64,000 bases of DNA, taken from assembly GCF_900110105.1 (NCBI RefSeq), contig NZ_FOCL01000015.1:62001-126000 (forward strand). The letters are read 5' to 3'. The DNA is from Mucilaginibacter gossypiicola. Its GTDB lineage: Bacteria > Bacteroidota > Bacteroidia > Sphingobacteriales > Sphingobacteriaceae. This document shows positions 44,215 to 53,441 of this stretch, one piece after another. The notes below the pieces were generated by a model that did not search any database, was not told the DNA's origin, and worked only from the letters and a program-made list of their open reading frames with translations. The position numbers and the translations under genes were made by a program. Numbering within the stretch: the first letter of the stretch is position 1; each line of letters begins with the position of its first letter.

Positions 44215-45027
44215 ATGAAACCCGAACACTTAGCCGAAAAGATCATAGCTGTCAGTCTCAGCCTTTTGCTATTGCTTTCGCACACGCCTAAAGTACTGGC
44301 CCAAACCGATACCATCCGCGTAAAAGATAAGCGTTTGCTTACCTCAACGCTTAAACCGGGCTTAAGACAATACCTTGTATATTTTCAAAATACCAAAGAT
44401 AGTCATAGCCTAAAATTCTGGCTTTGGCTGCGTGATATAAACCTCGAAACCCGTAACGGCGAAAAAGTATTTACTGTAACCCAGCATTGGTATGGTAACG
44501 ATAGTTCATCGTACCGCTCTGTTTACTCTATTAACAGGGCCGCCGATTTTGCACCTCTTTATCATTCAGAAACTATCGGCAAAAAAACAAAAGCATTTAA
44601 CTGGGCTTCTGACAAAATTACAAGTGCCGATACCGTTGCCAACAACGAGGCGAAGAGTTTTGAGCTTGATTTTACTTTCCCTAACCTTAACTGGAATTTA
44701 GACATTGAAACCTTTGAGATGTTACCGCTGGCCGAAGGCAAAAGTTTCGCCATCCCTTTTTACGAGGCTGGAATCCCTGCACCGCTTTATGTGCTTTATA
44801 AAGTAACCGGCAGCGAAGTAATATCAACTTTAAATGGTAGCAAAGTTGATTGCTGGAAGCTGTACAATGAAAGTGATTACAATGGCCGTCACTTTACCGA
44901 AACATACTGGATCAGTAAAAAGAACCACGAGTTTTTAAAAGAAGAAGATGCTTTTGGCGGAGGTTATCGATATAAAATAAAAATGATGGGGGCCGCGATT
45001 AATCTGCTGCCGAGGTTTGTGAAGTAA
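44215..45027 (+). CDS. Secreted DUF3108-like protein
   Basis: A 270-residue protein with a signal peptide (IIAVSLSLLLLLSHT, cut near VLAQ). The mature part alternates short beta strands, with ETRNGEKVFTVTQHWYG and ETYWISKKNHEFLKEED recalling lipid-carrying or DUF3108-type beta sandwiches that hold a conserved WxSxxx segment. No catalytic motif is seen. It is divergent from the LytS/LytTR system and shares its control region, so it is a likely target of that system. Confidence 0.65.
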   Translation: MKPEHLAEKIIAVSLSLLLLLSHTPKVLAQTDTIRVKDKRLLTSTLKPGLRQYLVYFQNTKDSHSLKFWLWLRDINLETRNGEKVFTVTQHWYGNDSSSYRSVYSINRAADFAPLYHSETIGKKTKAFNWASDKITSADTVANNEAKSFELDFTFPNLNWNLDIETFEMLPLAEGKSFAIPFYEAGIPAPLYVLYKVTGSEVISTLNGSKVDCWKLYNESDYNGRHFTETYWISKKNHEFLKEEDAFGGGYRYKIKMMGAAINLLPRFVK

Positions 45028-45036
45028 GAGCACGTC

Positions 45037-45120
45037 GTAGAGACGCATAATTGCGTCTCCCGCAGGATAAGAAGGCATCACAAGACCTGCATATTCGGAG
45101 ACGCAATTATGCGTCTCTAC
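45037..45120. repeat. Intergenic palindrome with 24-bp perfect arms (GAGACGCA family)
   Basis: Arms 45037-45060 and 45097-45120 are perfect inverted copies of 24 nt that start GTAGAGACGCATAATTGCG. Each arm also holds GACGCA / TGCGTC inner symmetry. It sits between two convergent genes. Confidence 0.88.
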
Positions 45121-45139
45121 ATTAAAGAAAATAAAAGCA

Positions 45140-45173
45140 GCCGGGGCTATGATTTCAGTATCATAGCCCCGGC
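45140..45173. terminator. Bidirectional terminator with a 14-bp perfect stem
   Basis: GCCGGGGCTATGAT / ATCATAGCCCCGGC with a TTCAGT loop, followed by ATTTTA on the right and preceded by AAAA on the left. It serves the two convergent genes on either side. Confidence 0.85.
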
Positions 45174-45197
45174 ATTTTATATAAGCAGTTAGTAGTT

Positions 45198-46610
45198 TTA
45201 TTGGTTTAACCCAAAAGCTTCCCAGCCCGATGCTGTCGCCCGGTTACAAGTCATGGCCTGGGTGCCGTTTTCGCTGGAAATGAATTTACCGTTGTTGCCA
45301 CGGAGGGTAATTTTGCCATCGGTAGTAACTATCCAGTCAAATTTTTCCCAGTCGCTGGGAGTTGTGCGGTTACAGGTGATGGCTTGTGTGCCGTTTTCTG
45401 AGGATACGTATTTACCCATGCTGCGCAGATAAATTTTACCGCTGCCTGCATCAAGCACCGTGAAGTGTTCCCAGTCGCCCGCTGTAGTTCGGGTACAGGT
45501 CATGGCCTGGGTGCCATTTTCGCCGCTTACATATTTGCCGTTAAAGCCTTTCAGCGAAATTACAGTGCCAATTGGCGGCGTATTGGGAGGGGTAGTAGTA
45601 CCACCTGTAATAACGGAGTTAATGGCCGAAAGCAATGAATTAGCCCCGGTGGCGTCGCCGCCCAAGTCCCAGATCATCATACCACCGGCCTGGTTAAGCG
45701 CCAGTGTGGTTTTGCTTTTAATGGTTGGGATGCCGTTATAGCCAAAAGTTTGGAAGGTATCGGAATTGGGACTGCCTCCCGCAGCCAATACATCAACATA
45801 GTTCATGGTCGAATAATCGTACCGGTTATCCCTTGCATAGAATGGAACGCCCAGTATGGTTTTGGCAACAGGTAAACCGCGGCCAGCCCAGTAACTCAAG
45901 CAATCAACTGCCGATTGATAGGTAGAGTGCTGAAAGTTGTTATCATCATAATCCATGATGTTGATCCAGTCAAGGATGCTGAACATGTTGTTGGTAACAT
46001 AGCTTGCGCCAACCGAAATGGAAGCAATAGTACATACCCTGCCGCTGTTGTGCATGGCGGTTGATAATTCCTGTAATAGCAGATAAAAATTATTGGTTTC
46101 GGTACCTGCAGACGGAAATTCCCAGTCGATGTCTACACCGTCAACATTATATTGGTTACAAAAATTAACCATGTTATTAACAAATGCGGTACGGTACCCT
46201 GCATTAGCTACAATGGGGTGAAAGGCATCACCGCCACCGCCGCCGCCAACAGATATAATTACTTTAACATTGTTATTGTGCGCGTTTGATACCAGGGTAG
46301 TAAATTTTGAAAGGTTATCAAGCGGGTTTAGTCCCCCGGTGTTTGTTGGGGTAAGGAAGGCGTAGTTAACATGGGTTAATTTGCTGTACTGTACCGTATT
46401 TACATCGCCCTGCCAGCTGGGGAGGTAGCCAACTACTTTAAATGAAGCAATCGGAACCGCGTTGTTAACAGCTACTGTTTTATTGCTGTTATCGGTGTTA
46501 GCGTCGCCCCCGGTTTTAAACTGGTTCATGTTATCCTTTTTACAGGATGAGAGTGCCGCCATCGCGACCAGGAATAGCCCAAGGAGGTAAGAGTTAGATT
46601 TTGATCTCAT
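45198..46610 (-). CDS. GH18 chitinase-like lipoprotein with C-terminal beta-trefoil
   Basis: 470 residues. The lipoprotein signal ends ALSSC (Cys at about 23). A Gly/Asn/Thr linker leads to a glycoside hydrolase family 18 barrel (about 55-335) with the catalytic [10 protein letters not shown] motif (about 157-166; the Glu is the acid) and the supporting [10 protein letters not shown] strand. Three repeats of about 40 residues follow ([45 protein letters not shown]), each ending with a Trp-Glu pair; three such repeats make one beta-trefoil, probably fascin-like and sugar-binding. It should act on chitin or on related N-acetylglucosamine glycans at the cell surface. Confidence 0.93.
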   Translation of the reverse strand: MRSKSNSYLLGLFLVAMAALSSCKKDNMNQFKTGGDANTDNSNKTVAVNNAVPIASFKVVGYLPSWQGDVNTVQYSKLTHVNYAFLTPTNTGGLNPLDNLSKFTTLVSNAHNNNVKVIISVGGGGGGDAFHPIVANAGYRTAFVNNMVNFCNQYNVDGVDIDWEFPSAGTETNNFYLLLQELSTAMHNSGRVCTIASISVGASYVTNNMFSILDWINIMDYDDNNFQHSTYQSAVDCLSYWAGRGLPVAKTILGVPFYARDNRYDYSTMNYVDVLAAGGSPNSDTFQTFGYNGIPTIKSKTTLALNQAGGMMIWDLGGDATGANSLLSAINSVITGGTTTPPNTPPIGTVISLKGFNGKYVSGENGTQAMTCTRTTAGDWEHFTVLDAGSGKIYLRSMGKYVSSENGTQAITCNRTTPSDWEKFDWIVTTDGKITLRGNNGKFISSENGTQAMTCNRATASGWEAFGLNQ

Positions 46611-46977
46611 AAGTTAAGTTTGTTAAGTGGTTTTTGATGTATTATTTGGTTTATAAATAAGCCGGGCAATAAAACACAAACCTGTTAACCAAATTCATGA
46701 TACTTATGAATATCATATACTAATATCAGGAAAGGCGCGTTAATAGGTGTAATAGATGTTTTGGTACGAGTAAAATTATATAAACATCTAATTATAAATA
46801 CCTAATAATAACCTCAATACGATTCAATCACAAGCGTAGTAGTGCTTTTGTAGTGCAACCTTAACAGGGAAAATCCACCTTTTTTGCAAAGAAATATTTT
46901 TGTGATACGCTTAACTCACAGTTATATATTATTATAGCTGGAGAAAATGAGCTATTGGGATAAATCGCCTATCTGGT
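46611..46977. other. Non-coding gap upstream of the chitinase gene
   Basis: 367 nt, A+T rich. The part next to the chitinase start should hold its promoter, but no exact TAnnTTTG box was found. A small inverted repeat ATTCAT-7 nt-ATGAAT lies near 46690. The part next to the lyase gene has no clear terminator. No gene seen. Confidence 0.5.
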
Positions 46978-48159
46978 TTAAAACCAGATAAGCGGGTGCC
47001 TGATGGGTAAATTGCGGATAACTTCTTCAACCTGAGGGTTGTGATCCAGTTTTCTCCAGGTTGTTAACCATGTGTTTTCACTGTAAGCGTTAGCCCCAAA
47101 TAGCAGGAAGGGCTGCGCCACCGGCCAGTTATTCCAATACATTACATCTGGTTTTAAAGTCCATTTGGTTTTATCTGCCACAAAAGGGTACAGGTAGTTT
47201 ATCCCTTTTTTAATGGATTTCCCGTCTGCTGTTTCAAAATCCCATAGATTATCCTGTTGGCTTGAAAGAATCTGGCAAAGCATGGTCATGGCATCAAGGT
47301 TAAAAATAGAATAGCCATAGGGCTTGGTTCGTTCCAGTTCTAAAGGGAAGCTGCCGTCAGTACCCATTTGGCGCGGAAGTAATATGGTTTTATAACGTAC
47401 CCGTATTGAATCAAGCACTGCATTATTTTGGCAAAGTTTGGCAAAAGAGGCTACCTGCATGGCCCAGCAGGTGGCATGATTGTTTTTGACATCTCTTTCC
47501 TGGATGCCCGGTTTGCTCGTCATGAGCCATTGGGTATAGTCGGCAAACCATTTTTTAACGCCTGCGGTGGTTTCAGCATCCATGGCCTTTTCCATCACAA
47601 TGATGCCCTGTGCAACTTCCATCAGGTGAATGGTATCGATAATGCCATAATTGCGACCGGTAAATTGCCCTTTAACTGCCTGTGCAAACCAAAGGCTCGG
47701 GTTCATCAAGGTTTCGGGATCAAGAAACCAGGCTTTGAGGTGAATGACGGCCTGGTTAACATATTTTACATCCCCGGTTAGTTTATAAGCCGAAGCCAGT
47801 GCGCCAATGATCTTGCTGAATCGGATCATGGCTTTACGGTGTTCAACAAAGTTGTCCGGGTTAGTCATTCCATCGCGGTTAATGTAAGGACCGTCGGGAT
47901 TTTTAGGATCTGGCCAGAAATAATCAGCCTCCGAAAAAAAATCGTGTTTGCCGCCCGCGCTTCTTGGCGATGATGACGCGGTTACTGTAACCGGCTGCTG
48001 TTGCATAGCCCAGGCAGCTTCTGTTATTATTTGTTTTTTGAGGGTTTGTCCGGCTACTTTTTCCGCAGGAGATTTATCTGGCTTGGCTTGGTCAGGCGTA
48101 AACGCAAATTGCGTAAGGGTTGTAACTGCAATTAAAATTGCAGCAAATATTTTTTTCAT
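46978..48159 (-). CDS. Alginate-lyase-like secreted protein (PF05426)
   Basis: A 393-residue exported protein (signal peptide MKKIFAAILIAVTTLTQFAF). The mature part is an alpha/alpha toroid with ADYFWPDPKNPDGPYINRDG near residue 80, KNNHATCWAMQVA at about 223-235, which is the position of the catalytic Asn-His in this family, and LERTKPYGYSIFNLDAMTM near 280. Members degrade alginate or other uronic-acid polymers by beta-elimination. It lies in the same region as a chitinase, sulfatase and glutaminase-like gene, but not in a classical SusCD locus. Confidence 0.88.
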   Translation of the reverse strand: MKKIFAAILIAVTTLTQFAFTPDQAKPDKSPAEKVAGQTLKKQIITEAAWAMQQQPVTVTASSSPRSAGGKHDFFSEADYFWPDPKNPDGPYINRDGMTNPDNFVEHRKAMIRFSKIIGALASAYKLTGDVKYVNQAVIHLKAWFLDPETLMNPSLWFAQAVKGQFTGRNYGIIDTIHLMEVAQGIIVMEKAMDAETTAGVKKWFADYTQWLMTSKPGIQERDVKNNHATCWAMQVASFAKLCQNNAVLDSIRVRYKTILLPRQMGTDGSFPLELERTKPYGYSIFNLDAMTMLCQILSSQQDNLWDFETADGKSIKKGINYLYPFVADKTKWTLKPDVMYWNNWPVAQPFLLFGANAYSENTWLTTWRKLDHNPQVEEVIRNLPIRHPLIWF

Positions 48160-48376
48160 GGCGATGGTTTATAATGGTGTCGGCAAGATAAGAATAGCCA
48201 AGGGAATTGGGTTGGTGTTTTTAGTGTGTAGGGGATTTGCAGAGGCTTTTTTTAACGAAAACGTTGAAGTAAGAGGACCCTTAAAGGCGATTCTTCATCA
48301 GGATTTGTAAGTCCCCCAAGGCAAATGGCATAACTATTGATTAAATAAACTACATCTGTACGTAAAAAGCATTATT

Positions 48377-48396
48377 TAACCATAAAATTATGGTTA
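48377..48396. promoter_or_regulatory. Palindrome upstream of the OmpA lipoprotein gene
   Basis: TAACCATAA-AA-TTATGGTTA, perfect 9-bp arms, 52 nt before the start. It is followed by GGCA-12 nt-TGCC. It may be an operator or an RNA leader hairpin. The rest of the gap back to 48160 shows nothing else clear. Confidence 0.45.
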
Positions 48397-48448
48397 GGCA
48401 CTATAAACATTATGCCAACGTTTTTTATGTTTACGCAAATCATTAGAT

Positions 48449-48979
48449 ATGAAAACTCTAAAAACACCTTTATTAGCTCTTGCAATAGCTGTTTTAGCTA
48501 TCACTACCCAAGCCTGCAAAACCAAAAAAGCCGTAGTGCAAACACCGCCTCCGGCTCAGCCTGCACAACCGGCAACACCGCCGCCTGCTCCAAAACCAGC
48601 GCCAACTCCGCCACCACCACCAGCTCCGGCTCCTGAAAAACCAGACTATAACTTTACAAATATTCAGTTTGAATTTAACTCGGCAGTGTTAAAAACTGCC
48701 TCTTACCAAACGTTAGACCACATTGTTAAAGAACTGAAATTAGATCCATCGGCTAAATTCATTTTGAATGGTAATGCGTCTGCCGAAGGCTCTGCCGAGC
48801 ACAATCAGTCATTATCTGTTGACAGGGCAAACTCTGTAAAATTGTATTTAGTTAACAGTGGTGTTAATGGCGATAACCTGACTGTAAAAGGTTGGGGCGA
48901 AAGCAAACCAATTGCTGATAACTCTACCGAAGAAGGCCGTGTACTTAACCGTCGTGTTGAAGTAAAGTTAGCACAGTAA
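48449..48979 (+). CDS. OmpA-family lipoprotein (Pal-like)
   Basis: 176 residues. The lipoprotein signal ends ITTQAC (Cys at about 23). A long Pro/Ala-rich linker (about 30-67) crosses toward the cell wall. The OmpA C-terminal peptidoglycan-binding domain (about 72-176) shows NIQFEFNSAVLKTASYQTLD, NGNASAEGS and the closing EGRVLNRRVEVKL with the Arg used to bind diaminopimelate. It links the outer membrane to peptidoglycan. Confidence 0.92.
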   Translation: MKTLKTPLLALAIAVLAITTQACKTKKAVVQTPPPAQPAQPATPPPAPKPAPTPPPPPAPAPEKPDYNFTNIQFEFNSAVLKTASYQTLDHIVKELKLDPSAKFILNGNASAEGSAEHNQSLSVDRANSVKLYLVNSGVNGDNLTVKGWGESKPIADNSTEEGRVLNRRVEVKLAQ

Positions 48980-49000
48980 ATAAAAACTTTTAATAAAAGT

Positions 49001-49029
49001 AAAAGGCAGTCCATCGGGCTGCCTTTTTT
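49001..49029 (+). terminator. Terminator after the OmpA lipoprotein gene
   Basis: Stem AAAAGGCAG / CTGCCTTTT with a 9-nt loop and a T run. Confidence 0.85.
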
Positions 49030-49040
49030 GTTGGGTAAAA

Positions 49041-49508
49041 TTATTCGGTACTGTTTACCAGTTGAAAAATGGTGAATAGGTGATGGGCTTCGTGCAGTAC
49101 AAAAAACTCGGCCCATTTTGAAATGGTAAGCCTGCCGTATTTAGGGTGTACGCCAATGCGCGGTAGCTCCGTATCAGTGAGCCCAGAGACCAGATCGATA
49201 ATTGTTACTCTGTCTGCCTTTATAATATCCAGCAGGTCAGGTAGCTCCATCGATCTGAAAGGCGTAAATTCAGGATCAAGGTCACCATTATAACGATCAA
49301 ATACCGGTACATCTTCGTTAAGTATTTGGTGCATCCTGTCTATAAATATTTTTTGGTAACGGGTGAGGTGAGCTACATTATCCAATGCACTCCATTTTCC
49401 GGGCATTGAAGGTAAAGTCAGTTTATCGTTGCTTGTACCTGCAACCAATTCTGCTATAGCAAGGTGTTGGTTTCTTAATCTTTCGGTGAGTGAATTATAC
49501 ATTTTCAT
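49041..49508 (-). CDS. DinB family protein
   Basis: A 155-residue four-helix protein of the DinB_2 group. The metal-binding histidines are in WSALDNVAHL (about 49) and VLHEAHHLFTIF (about 139). Some members are thiol-dependent S-transferases, including bacillithiol-linked enzymes, which would agree with ytxJ in this genome, but no specific activity can be read here. Convergent with the OmpA lipoprotein gene. Confidence 0.85.
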   Translation of the reverse strand: MKMYNSLTERLRNQHLAIAELVAGTSNDKLTLPSMPGKWSALDNVAHLTRYQKIFIDRMHQILNEDVPVFDRYNGDLDPEFTPFRSMELPDLLDIIKADRVTIIDLVSGLTDTELPRIGVHPKYGRLTISKWAEFFVLHEAHHLFTIFQLVNSTE

Positions 49509-49649
49509 GTTCGCGATAAAACTGAAAGTTAGTATAAAATGCTGTATTGGTTTTAGTAATGATATTTAATAACTTTATCATTACCCAAAGCCTCCTAAAG
49601 GTAACGGCGCCAGCTGTTTACTTTGTTATATACCTAAATCGTTTGCATT

Positions 49650-52600
49650 ATGTTAAAGAAATTGTTTCTGTTTTATTTGCTGGTTACACCTTTTTGGTGC
49701 CTGGCTCAAACCAGGATAACAGGCAGGGTTGTCAATGCAACAGATAAAACAGCTATCGCGAATGCAAGTGTATTTTTAAGTAATGCTACTGTAGGGACAA
49801 AAACAACACCGGAAGGAACTTTTACCCTCGCTGATGCCAAAAATGGCAAATATGAACTGGTAGTTTCCATTGTTGGGTTTGAAACCTATAAGCAAAACAT
49901 AACGATAATGGGTAGTGATATGGTTTTACCTGATATTATCGTGTCGCCGAAAACCTATGCTTTAAAGGAGGTAACCATAAAGCAACGCACCGATCCCAAT
50001 CGGGCACAGTATTTAGCAGCTTTTAAAGAGCAGTTTTTAGGCAAATCTGAACTGGCCGATCAATGTAAACTTCTGAATCCGGAAATGCTTGATTTTGCCT
50101 ACGATGATGACACGAAAACACTCACCGCATCCTCCATTGATTTTTTGAATGTTGAAAATCGCGGACTTGGTTACCGGGTAAAGTATCTCATTACAAGTTT
50201 TACTTATAATGATAAAGACATTTCAAACAGGAAATTGCACTATGAAGGTTTTGTACTGTTTGAAGAGTTAAAAGGCACGCCATCACAACAGAAAGATTGG
50301 CAAAGGGCAAGATTGCAGGTTTACAAAGGATCTGCTATGCATTTTTTACGTGCGCTGCAGGCTAAACATTTGGATGAGGAGGGCTTTCGTGTATTGCAGT
50401 ATGCTAACCCCGAACGAAGGGATGTGCCTGAATCGCAGTTAAGCAAAAAGATGCGCCCAATACTTATGACCTATCCTTTAAATGAGGATGAAATGATGGC
50501 TAAAACCGATCTGCCTGGTGTGCATGCCCTCGGTTGCGATTTTGATTCGTTCCATATCACTTATAATGAAGATCATCGTTTTCCGAAACGTGGGCAAATG
50601 AATAATATAAATGGCACCGATAACCATGATGTAACGGTTTTGAGTTTTAACGTGCCTTACGCCCTGTTTGATGGTAACGGGACCCTGCTTGATCCTAATA
50701 GTGTAACATATAGCGGCGCATGGGGCAATAACCGGGTAGCCGAACTTTTGCCAATTGATTACGAGCCTTTAAACACTCGGGCTGTAAGTGAAAAACCAGG
50801 ATTGACCGATGTAATAAATAAGCTTAGAAATTACAACTCTTCATATACTGCCGAAAAAGTTTATTTGCATTTTGATAAACCCTACTATGCAGCCGGCGAT
50901 ACTGTTTATTTTAAAGCATACATAACCGCGGGCGATCGTCACGAACTGTCGGATATAAGCAGCGTGTTGCATGCCGAGTTGATCAATACAGCAAACAGCA
51001 TCGATCAGGCTGTTAAATTACAGATAACTGATGGTGTGGCCTGGGGGGATTTCGCTCTGCCGGATACTTTGCCTAAAGGGAATTACCATATTCGGGCGTA
51101 TACTAAATGGATGCAAAATCAGGGTAATAACAATTATTTCGACCGGGAAATTAAAATTGGATCAACAAATAATAAAATAGCTGAAAGCGCTGCTAAAGCG
51201 CCGCTGCCGGTTGCCACTAATAAAATTGATGTGCAGTTCTTTGCCGAAGGTGGCAATATGATTACCGGCATTCAGTCTAAAATAGCCTTCAAGGCTATTG
51301 GTGCCGACGGAGCGGGGGTAAATGTTAGCGGGATTATTACTGATAATGAAAACAATCACGTAGCCACATTTGCTTCATCGCATTTGGGGATGGGATCTTT
51401 TTACCTGAAAGCCCAACCGGGTAAAAGCTATAAAGCCGAACTCAATTACGCCGACGGAACAAAAAATACTATCAATCTTCCGATGCCTATAGAGAACGGA
51501 ATTAGCTTATCTGTTGATAATAGTGAAATTCCCCGTGCCATTGTTAAAATAAATGCTGCTGATGCTTTTTACAAGCAAAACAATGGAAGGGAGTTTACAT
51601 TACTCATTTATTCCGGCGGCACGGCTTCAACCATTGCCTGCAGGTTAGATAGTCAGACAATAACACGTGATATTTTAAAGCGGCGTTTAAAAACCGGGAT
51701 AGCTACCATAACATTGTTTTCTGCCGCTAATGAGCCCCTTTGCGAACGCCTGATTTTTGTGCAAAACTACGATCAAATGAGCCTGGCCATTAACAGCCCC
51801 AAAGCAGATTACAAAAAAAGGGAACGGGTTGACATCAGCCTGAATGTAAAGAACAGGGCGGGTGATCCGTCAGTTGGCCATTTTTCGGTATCTGTTATAG
51901 ATGAAAATAAAGTCCCGGTAGTTGAAAATTCAGAACATACTATACTAACTGATCTGTTGTTAACTTCAGATCTGAAGGGAAATGTAGAGCAACCAAACTA
52001 TTATTTTGCTAATGTGAATGGCGAAACAACGAAAAACCTGGACTTGGTAATGCTTACTAATGGTTATCGTGGTTTTGAATGGAAGCCTTTATTAAGCGGC
52101 TCTTATCCGGCCATAGCCTACCAGCCCGAAAAAGGTTTGGAAATAAGTGGTAGTGTAAAGCGTTCGGGAGGGAGCGCCATGCATGAAGGCACTGTTTCTC
52201 TAATCTCTTCGCAACCAACAACGGTGTTAAGTCAACCGGTAGACGATAGGGGCGATTTTGCGTTTAGTAACTTGTTTTTTACCGATACCGGCAGGTTCAT
52301 TTTACAGGCTGTTACAGCTAAAGGCGATAACTCAACAAGATTGACTTATAACAAAAATAATCAAAAACTGCCAGTGTCGTCATTGGGTTTAAATACTGTG
52401 CCAAATGATATTAATTTATCAATGACGAACTATCTTGAAAATAACAAGTTACGGCAAGACGATTATTTGAAGTATAGCAAAATAAAAATGCTGAAAGAGG
52501 TGAAGATCAAGGCCGTTAAAAAGAATGAATACCGCTCTTCGGTATTAGGAGGGCCGGGTAGTGCCGATCAGGTGATACAACTGGGGCAGCTTCCTGTTTC

Positions 52601-53162
52601 GGGTTCGTTAACTCAAATGTTAGAAAGCAGAGTACACGGCGGACGAGCGTACGCAATGTTAAAGGGCGATTTTGATGGTTTAGTAATTTTGGATGGGGTG
52701 GCAATGGATAGTCATATTACAGCGAGCGGAATACCGGGCGGAGGTTCGCTTGATTTCATAAGCGCCTCGGATGTTGAAACGGTAGAGTTTTTTTACAATG
52801 CAAATGCCGCATTGTATGGAGTGCGGGGTGGCCATGGAGTAATTGTGGTAACCACAAAAGCAAAAGGAGGGCTTACCGAAAAAGAAATCACATCAACCGG
52901 GATATTGCCAATTTCGGTCCCCGGATTTTATAAGGCGCGTGTATTTTACTCTCCTAAATATGAAAATCTTGAACAAGCCGGTAACCGCCCCGACTTGCGG
53001 AGTACTATTTATTGGCAACCGGAGTTGATGACAGATAAAAATGGCCAGGCGCTGTTTAATTATTTCAATGCCGACGGAACGGGCTCATATCGCATAGCTA
53101 TTGAGGGGATTGATGAAGATGGCAATTTAGGGCGATTGGTGTATCGGTATAATGTTCAATAA
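49650..53162 (+). CDS. Large carboxypeptidase-like / MG2 / TonB-plug surface protein
   Basis: 1170 residues, exported (signal peptide MLKKLFLFYLLVTPFWCLAQ). Order of parts: CarboxypepD_reg-like domain (about 22-105; RITGRVVNATDKTAIANASV); a region of unknown type (about 115-390); an alpha-2-macroglobulin MG2-like domain (about 400-500; VYLHFDKPYYAAGDTVYFKA); long beta-rich stretches; a TonB-receptor plug-like domain (about 960-1075; LVILDGVAMDSHI, VETVEFFYNANAALYGVRGG). There is no barrel after the plug. Bacteroidota encode such proteins, but their role is unsettled; adhesion, envelope support or signalling are all possible. Confidence 0.8.
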   Translation: MLKKLFLFYLLVTPFWCLAQTRITGRVVNATDKTAIANASVFLSNATVGTKTTPEGTFTLADAKNGKYELVVSIVGFETYKQNITIMGSDMVLPDIIVSPKTYALKEVTIKQRTDPNRAQYLAAFKEQFLGKSELADQCKLLNPEMLDFAYDDDTKTLTASSIDFLNVENRGLGYRVKYLITSFTYNDKDISNRKLHYEGFVLFEELKGTPSQQKDWQRARLQVYKGSAMHFLRALQAKHLDEEGFRVLQYANPERRDVPESQLSKKMRPILMTYPLNEDEMMAKTDLPGVHALGCDFDSFHITYNEDHRFPKRGQMNNINGTDNHDVTVLSFNVPYALFDGNGTLLDPNSVTYSGAWGNNRVAELLPIDYEPLNTRAVSEKPGLTDVINKLRNYNSSYTAEKVYLHFDKPYYAAGDTVYFKAYITAGDRHELSDISSVLHAELINTANSIDQAVKLQITDGVAWGDFALPDTLPKGNYHIRAYTKWMQNQGNNNYFDREIKIGSTNNKIAESAAKAPLPVATNKIDVQFFAEGGNMITGIQSKIAFKAIGADGAGVNVSGIITDNENNHVATFASSHLGMGSFYLKAQPGKSYKAELNYADGTKNTINLPMPIENGISLSVDNSEIPRAIVKINAADAFYKQNNGREFTLLIYSGGTASTIACRLDSQTITRDILKRRLKTGIATITLFSAANEPLCERLIFVQNYDQMSLAINSPKADYKKRERVDISLNVKNRAGDPSVGHFSVSVIDENKVPVVENSEHTILTDLLLTSDLKGNVEQPNYYFANVNGETTKNLDLVMLTNGYRGFEWKPLLSGSYPAIAYQPEKGLEISGSVKRSGGSAMHEGTVSLISSQPTTVLSQPVDDRGDFAFSNLFFTDTGRFILQAVTAKGDNSTRLTYNKNNQKLPVSSLGLNTVPNDINLSMTNYLENNKLRQDDYLKYSKIKMLKEVKIKAVKKNEYRSSVLGGPGSADQVIQLGQLPVSGSLTQMLESRVHGGRAYAMLKGDFDGLVILDGVAMDSHITASGIPGGGSLDFISASDVETVEFFYNANAALYGVRGGHGVIVVTTKAKGGLTEKEITSTGILPISVPGFYKARVFYSPKYENLEQAGNRPDLRSTIYWQPELMTDKNGQALFNYFNADGTGSYRIAIEGIDEDGNLGRLVYRYNVQ

Positions 53163-53441
53163 TAAATTTAACTACGCCATAGCTTAATTAATGATATCGA
53201 TTATATGGTGGTGCTATAATTACCGTTTTCTTTAGTCTAAGCGCCCTTTTGCCCCAAAAATGATACGATTTTACCAAGTATTGAGCCGTTTTGTTTAAAC
53301 AGATTGTTTTAATTTGGAACGTGCAAAACTGTTCGTTGTGCTGTATGCTCCGGCATAATAGCACCCGCCATTTTTAACTTTTCTGCTTTTTTGTTGCAAA
53401 CATAAGTTTAACCAGCTTTTGCGCAGGTAATTTGATCGCCT
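53163..53441. other. Non-coding gap before the sulfatase gene
   Basis: About 280 nt of A+T-rich sequence with no open frame and no clear terminator for the upstream gene. TAATTTG near 53430 resembles a -7 box but is one base short of the consensus. Confidence 0.45.
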
